From Taibaiella sp041660405 (GTDB lineage: Bacteria; Bacteroidota; Bacteroidia; Chitinophagales; Chitinophagaceae), in assembly GCA_041660405.1 (NCBI GenBank), contig JBAZWL010000002.1, positions 196,000-259,999 on the forward strand: DNA of 64,000 nucleotides, in the 5' to 3' direction. Below the pieces are notes generated by a model. The model did no database searches, had not been told where the DNA came from, and saw nothing but the letters and a program-made list of their open reading frames with translations. Numbering within the stretch: the stretch's first letter is position 1; each line of letters begins with the position of its first letter. The position numbers were made by a program, and so were the translations under genes. This document shows positions 59,871 through 64,000 of this stretch, in pieces.

Positions 59871-62800
59871 ATGAACGAAATCAAAAATCTGCGCATTTAT
59901 GGCGAGGAAATAAAAGACGCTGCCATATCAGATAATATTGATCAGCTACAACATGAGGCTACATACCTTATTGGGACTGCCACACGTGGCGATGCTCAAA
60001 AAGTAGAGATACCCCTGAATGATCAAAATCTTATCGAATTAACCTTCGATGATACGTCAGTATGGATGTGTTCTCCGGAGGATATTGAGCAATTATTTCC
60101 CGAAGTAAAAATCAACAAACGTGATGGAGATGATGCCTATGAACTGCCATTGACCATACAGGCCGATGTACAGCAAAGAGGACTTGTAGGGAATATTGCC
60201 CTCAAAATGCTCAAAGTCTTCACCAAAAAGGGTATTAACCCTGCGGTCCATAAACTGGCTGCAGACTTTGAAAGCAAGGAACTCGGAAACCTGGAAGGCC
60301 TTTGCACTATACAAAGTAATTTTCAGCTGGATAACAGTAATATACCTGACAACGGCAATACCAGTTTATTGTTTATTCACGGTACAGCTTCATCCACCAG
60401 TGGCTCGTTTGGACAAATAAAAGATGATCCAAATTTGTGGCAAAGCTTACAGAAAATTTATGGTAAAAATATATTGGCTTTTCAGCACAGGTCGCTTACC
60501 AAAAGTCCTTTACAAAATGTGTTGGATCTTGTAGAAATATTACCTAACAATGCAAATTTGCATTTAGTAACTCATTCCCGTGGTGGTATTGTCGGCGATA
60601 TTTTAAATCGCTTTTGTACACAAGCTAATTATGGTGTGGGATTTTCCGGTACAGAATTGGATTATCTGCAAAAACATGACCGCACAGAAGATATCAGGAT
60701 TATTAGAGAAATAGAAAAAATTATAAGCCGTAAAAAAATAACGGTGTCAAAATTTGTAAGAGTGGCTTGCCCTGCAAGTGGTACTACGCTTGCTTCTTCG
60801 AGGTTAGACTTCATATTCAATATGATCTTTAATCTTATTGGCCTCATTCCTGGTTTAATGGGCAACCCGGCTTACATAGCCTTTAAAAACCTGCTGGCCG
60901 CTGTAGTTGAAACTAAGGATGATGTCAATGTTCTACCGGGCCTTGAAGCCATGAATCCTGCATCTCCTTTTATAGAAATGTTGAATAACGGCCTGCCCGA
61001 TACCGACATTGATGTGCCCTTAATGATTATAGCCGGCAATAGTACCGGCTTAAGTAATTTCAAACGGGGGCTTGCAGTAATTTCCAGTAAATTATTTTAT
61101 TGGGGGAAAAATGATTTTGTGGTGGACACAGCCTCCATGTACAACGGTGCAAAACGAGGCCAGCAAAAGGTTCAATACTTTTTGGATGAAGGTAACGATG
61201 TAAGTCATTTCAATTATTTTGTTAACCCTGTTACACGCAAAGCTTTATTATTGGCATTGCAAAATAAAGATGGCAGCCTGGTACCTGGCTTTCAATGGCA
61301 GCAGCAGGTAGCTTCTTCTGAGGAGATCAGGAATGCAGCCTTAAAATCAATACAGCATGGTGCCGAGTTCAGAGATACCGTTACCGGAAAGAAACCTATT
61401 GCTGTATTGCTTCCCGGTATTATGGGAAGTAATCTAAGTGCAGAAGGCGATACATTATGGATCAACTATGCCAGGTTCCTTACCGGCGGCCTCTCCCGGC
61501 TGGAATACAATGAGATCAATAATAAAAATATAAAAGCCACTTCGCTTATAAAAACATCCTACGGTAATCTGGCCAATCATCTTGCCAGTGAAGGTTACGA
61601 TGTAGTTACTTTTCCATTTGACTGGCGTTTGCCAATGGAACAATGTGCAGCATTACTTGACCGAAAATTAAATGAACTGATCCCTTATGGACAGCCTATA
61701 AAATTGATCGGTCATTCCCTTGGTGGTGTGTTGATAAGAGACTTTATTATTCACCATCCCAATACCTGGAATACTTTAAATCAAACCAAGGATTTCCGCT
61801 TGCTATTCCTCGGTTCGCCATTGGGCGGATCTTTCCGCATTCCATATGTATTGTTTGGCCTGGATGATATTATCAAAACACTAAGCATGCTGGACCTCCG
61901 CCATAGTAAAAAAGAACTGGTTGATATTTTCAGAAACCTGCCTGGGTTACTTTGCCTGCTGCCCATCACCAAAGATCCGTTTTATGATTTTGCTAAAGCC
62001 CAGACCTGGACGGATATGCGAAGTAAAACAGGAGATCAGAAATGGCCGGTTCCCGATGCCATTGTGTTGCAGAATTTTGGAGCCTATCGGGATAAAATAC
62101 TAAATGTGCAGAGCACTATTGATTTCAGCAATGCCATTTATATAGCTGGTCAAAGCAGGGCAGGAAAATTTACGCCAAGCGGCTACCGTTATAACAACCA
62201 AGGCAAACTTGAATTTTTAGTTACCCGTGCCGGAGATGAAAGCGTGACCTGGGCTACGGGAATACCAGCTTCAATGTCGCACGCCGGAAGTGTATACTAT
62301 TCAGACATAACCCATGGAGAACTGGCAAATGACAAAACCCTGTTTAAGCCTATAACAGATATATTAAAGAAAGGGAGTACAGATCTGCTTCGCAAAATTA
62401 AACCAGAGTTACGTGGAGAGGACGAAGAAAGAGTGGCCAAGCCTTCCTTCAACTTTGATCGCTCACCAGAAACGGTAGAAAAAGTATTATTAGGTCTTTC
62501 TACTGAAGAAAAATATGAACAGGGAATTTTACCTGTAAGTGTTTCCATCAGCAATGGAGATTTGAAATTCTCTCAATACCCAGTACTAACAGGTCATTTT
62601 ATTAATGATGGAATTTTCTCTGCAGAAAAAGTAATTGACAGGTACCTGGATGGAGCAATAAGCAAAAGAATGCAGTTGGGTTTATACCCCGGAGAAATCG
62701 GAACCAGCGAAATTCTTATTTCAGAACAAGGCGATGTACCTCGCTTCAAAGGTGCTGTCATAGCAGGTTTGGGCAAACAGGGATCTTTATCCGTATTCCA

Positions 62801-64000
62801 GTTGTCTCTTACGATAGAGCAAGCTGTAACCAGTTTTCTTACGGGCTTCAATAATAAAAAAGTAATAGTAGCTGATCCCCGACAGAACAATAATCGTAAC
62901 CTCGGTATTTCATCACTCATTATTGGCTGTGGTTACGGTGGACTTACCATAGAAAGTTCCATAAGGGCTATTGTGACGGGTGTGCAGAATGCAAATAAAA
63001 AAATACAGCAGGTTTATCCTGAAAACACTTGTCTGATCAACGAAATAGAATTTATTGAGCTACTGCATGACAGAGCACTGGGCTGTGTTCAGGCTTTGAA
63101 GAAAATGGAAAAAGATGAAGACCGTTCTCTCCAAATGGTATGGAAATCTAAAAAGATAAAGAAGTTACTAGGCTGGCAGGAACGCCTACCTGTAGACAAT
63201 ACCAGCGACTGGTGGACCCGCATTACCGTAAAGCAATTGGAAGATGAAGACCTTGCAGAAAACTGCGGTAACAGGAAAGGACTACGTTATAATATTTCTA
63301 CCGATGCAGCCAGGGAAGAAGAGCGCTACATCAGAACAGGAAAGGCAACTATACTCCAATTATTGGATCAACTAAGTACTCAAAATCAATGGAGTCCGGC
63401 ATTGGCCAAAACCATTTTTGAATTATTGATCCCTTACGATTTTAAAGACCAGATCAAAAGGCAGAATAATATTAACTGGCTTGTCGATAAAAATACAGCT
63501 GCTTACCCATGGGAACTCCTTCATGATAGCGAAAGCAATGCCTTACCGTTAAGCGTAAATGCAGGCATGATAAGGCAATTGGCCACCCAGGAATACAGGC
63601 TGAACATAAAACAGGTAAGCGGAAATACAGCTCTGGTAATAGGTGATCCTAACCTGGAAGGATTTTTCAGCCAATTAGCAGGAGCTGAAAAAGAAGGGCG
63701 GCTGGTATATAACTTATTAAAAGATCAAGGGTTTGATGTTACTGACGATTTGCTCAGCAAAGCCTCTGCAGCCAATATCCTGTTGTCCTTATTCAGTAAA
63801 AGTTACAAGATCATCCACCTGGCAGGACATGGAATTTTTAATGCTGATCCCGATGAACCATCAGGTATGCTTATTGGCAAAAATGCTTACCTCACTACTG
63901 CCGAAATTGCACAGATGAGTGTTGTGCCGGAGTTGGCTTTTATTAATTGCTGCTACCTGGGTAAGATCGATGATAAAGCGGAACAGGTTATGCAACACAG
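59871..64000 (+). CDS. CHAT-protease/lipase fusion: two alpha/beta hydrolases, M17-like domain and CHAT domain (3' end beyond window)
   Basis: The frame is open from ATG 59871 to the edge, 1,376 codons and counting. Residues 1-150 form a beta-rich lead domain. A first alpha/beta hydrolase (about 160-460) has FIHGTASS, the nucleophile elbow THSRGG with Ser236, GKNDFVVD (Asp415 or Asp419) and SHFNYF (His446). A second hydrolase (about 505-830) is LCAT-like: LLPGIMGSN, FDWRLP, GHSLGG with Ser616, AGDESVT with Asp789 and ITHGEL with His815. Residues about 900-1030 (GLYPGEIGTSEI, AGLGKQGSL) resemble the N-terminal part of M17 aminopeptidases. From about 1150 follows a CHAT caspase-like domain: HLAGHG with His1320 and NCCYLG with Cys1361. 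No signal peptide, so it is cytoplasmic. It is probably a regulated effector, self-cleaving or cleaving a partner. Confidence 0.87.
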   Translation, partial: MNEIKNLRIYGEEIKDAAISDNIDQLQHEATYLIGTATRGDAQKVEIPLNDQNLIELTFDDTSVWMCSPEDIEQLFPEVKINKRDGDDAYELPLTIQADVQQRGLVGNIALKMLKVFTKKGINPAVHKLAADFESKELGNLEGLCTIQSNFQLDNSNIPDNGNTSLLFIHGTASSTSGSFGQIKDDPNLWQSLQKIYGKNILAFQHRSLTKSPLQNVLDLVEILPNNANLHLVTHSRGGIVGDILNRFCTQANYGVGFSGTELDYLQKHDRTEDIRIIREIEKIISRKKITVSKFVRVACPASGTTLASSRLDFIFNMIFNLIGLIPGLMGNPAYIAFKNLLAAVVETKDDVNVLPGLEAMNPASPFIEMLNNGLPDTDIDVPLMIIAGNSTGLSNFKRGLAVISSKLFYWGKNDFVVDTASMYNGAKRGQQKVQYFLDEGNDVSHFNYFVNPVTRKALLLALQNKDGSLVPGFQWQQQVASSEEIRNAALKSIQHGAEFRDTVTGKKPIAVLLPGIMGSNLSAEGDTLWINYARFLTGGLSRLEYNEINNKNIKATSLIKTSYGNLANHLASEGYDVVTFPFDWRLPMEQCAALLDRKLNELIPYGQPIKLIGHSLGGVLIRDFIIHHPNTWNTLNQTKDFRLLFLGSPLGGSFRIPYVLFGLDDIIKTLSMLDLRHSKKELVDIFRNLPGLLCLLPITKDPFYDFAKAQTWTDMRSKTGDQKWPVPDAIVLQNFGAYRDKILNVQSTIDFSNAIYIAGQSRAGKFTPSGYRYNNQGKLEFLVTRAGDESVTWATGIPASMSHAGSVYYSDITHGELANDKTLFKPITDILKKGSTDLLRKIKPELRGEDEERVAKPSFNFDRSPETVEKVLLGLSTEEKYEQGILPVSVSISNGDLKFSQYPVLTGHFINDGIFSAEKVIDRYLDGAISKRMQLGLYPGEIGTSEILISEQGDVPRFKGAVIAGLGKQGSLSVFQLSLTIEQAVTSFLTGFNNKKVIVADPRQNNNRNLGISSLIIGCGYGGLTIESSIRAIVTGVQNANKKIQQVYPENTCLINEIEFIELLHDRALGCVQALKKMEKDEDRSLQMVWKSKKIKKLLGWQERLPVDNTSDWWTRITVKQLEDEDLAENCGNRKGLRYNISTDAAREEERYIRTGKATILQLLDQLSTQNQWSPALAKTIFELLIPYDFKDQIKRQNNINWLVDKNTAAYPWELLHDSESNALPLSVNAGMIRQLATQEYRLNIKQVSGNTALVIGDPNLEGFFSQLAGAEKEGRLVYNLLKDQGFDVTDDLLSKASAANILLSLFSKSYKIIHLAGHGIFNADPDEPSGMLIGKNAYLTTAEIAQMSVVPELAFINCCYLGKIDDKAEQVMQH

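Noticed and set aside
1..64000. tRNA, rRNA, IS element, integrase or phage genes
   Set aside because: I scanned the intergenic gaps and gene products and saw no TpsiC-like or anticodon-stem pattern, transposase or integrase; weak tRNA-like signals could be missed by eye.

Overview
The window looks like an ordinary chromosomal stretch from a Bacteroidota bacterium, probably Chitinophagales/Chitinophagaceae. I infer this from five things. Many genes are preceded by the Bacteroidota-type -7 element TAnnTTTG. Several secreted proteins end in a type IX secretion (T9SS) sorting domain with the YPNP motif. BatA, DUF6452/DUF6048-like and DUF4240-like genes are present. Base composition is AT-rich. 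Several genes begin directly after the -7 box, as if leaderless. The species cannot be named from the sequence alone. I see no rRNA, tRNA, insertion sequence, integrase or CRISPR array.

Layout. 1-13.3 kb: a BatA/vWA membrane protein cut by the left edge, a sensor histidine kinase, a WKSDA-repeat protein, a GNAT, an orphan BtuF-like protein, a ketosynthase-like protein lacking its cysteine, a thioredoxin-like protein, ubiX, an M42 peptidase, and an AraC-type regulator facing an SDR/DoxX-like/NTF2-like/methyltransferase run. 13.4-33 kb: bestrophin, tex, threonylcarbamoyl-AMP synthase, a T9SS metalloprotease with a separate propeptide-like gene, pheT with a coiled-coil partner, DUF6452/DUF6048, a second T9SS metalloprotease, a mutS2 without Smr domain, the zinc-ribbon/Nif3 pair and folC. 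33-51 kb: two T9SS proteins, an ABC permease, ispD, the cinA-radC-dprA neighbourhood, an S9 peptidase, an intergenic 21-bp tandem array, an ALDH7-type dehydrogenase, a radical SAM protein, and a LolA/lipoprotein/FabZ-like overlapping trio. 51-59.5 kb: a TonB-dependent receptor, DedA, a ClC channel with CBS domains, and an epimerase/Crp-Fnr/DinB/HAD group.

The most striking gene starts at 59871 and runs off the right edge (more than 1,376 codons). It joins an alpha/beta hydrolase, a second LCAT-like lipase with an apparently complete Ser-Asp-His triad, a domain resembling the N-terminal part of M17 aminopeptidases, and a CHAT (caspase-like) protease domain with His and Cys in place. This is the best candidate for an undescribed, possibly conflict- or defence-related, system.

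Other notable items are a free-standing homologue of a protease propeptide next to its protease, tandem direct repeats that look like AraC operators, and two palindrome families in intergenic DNA.
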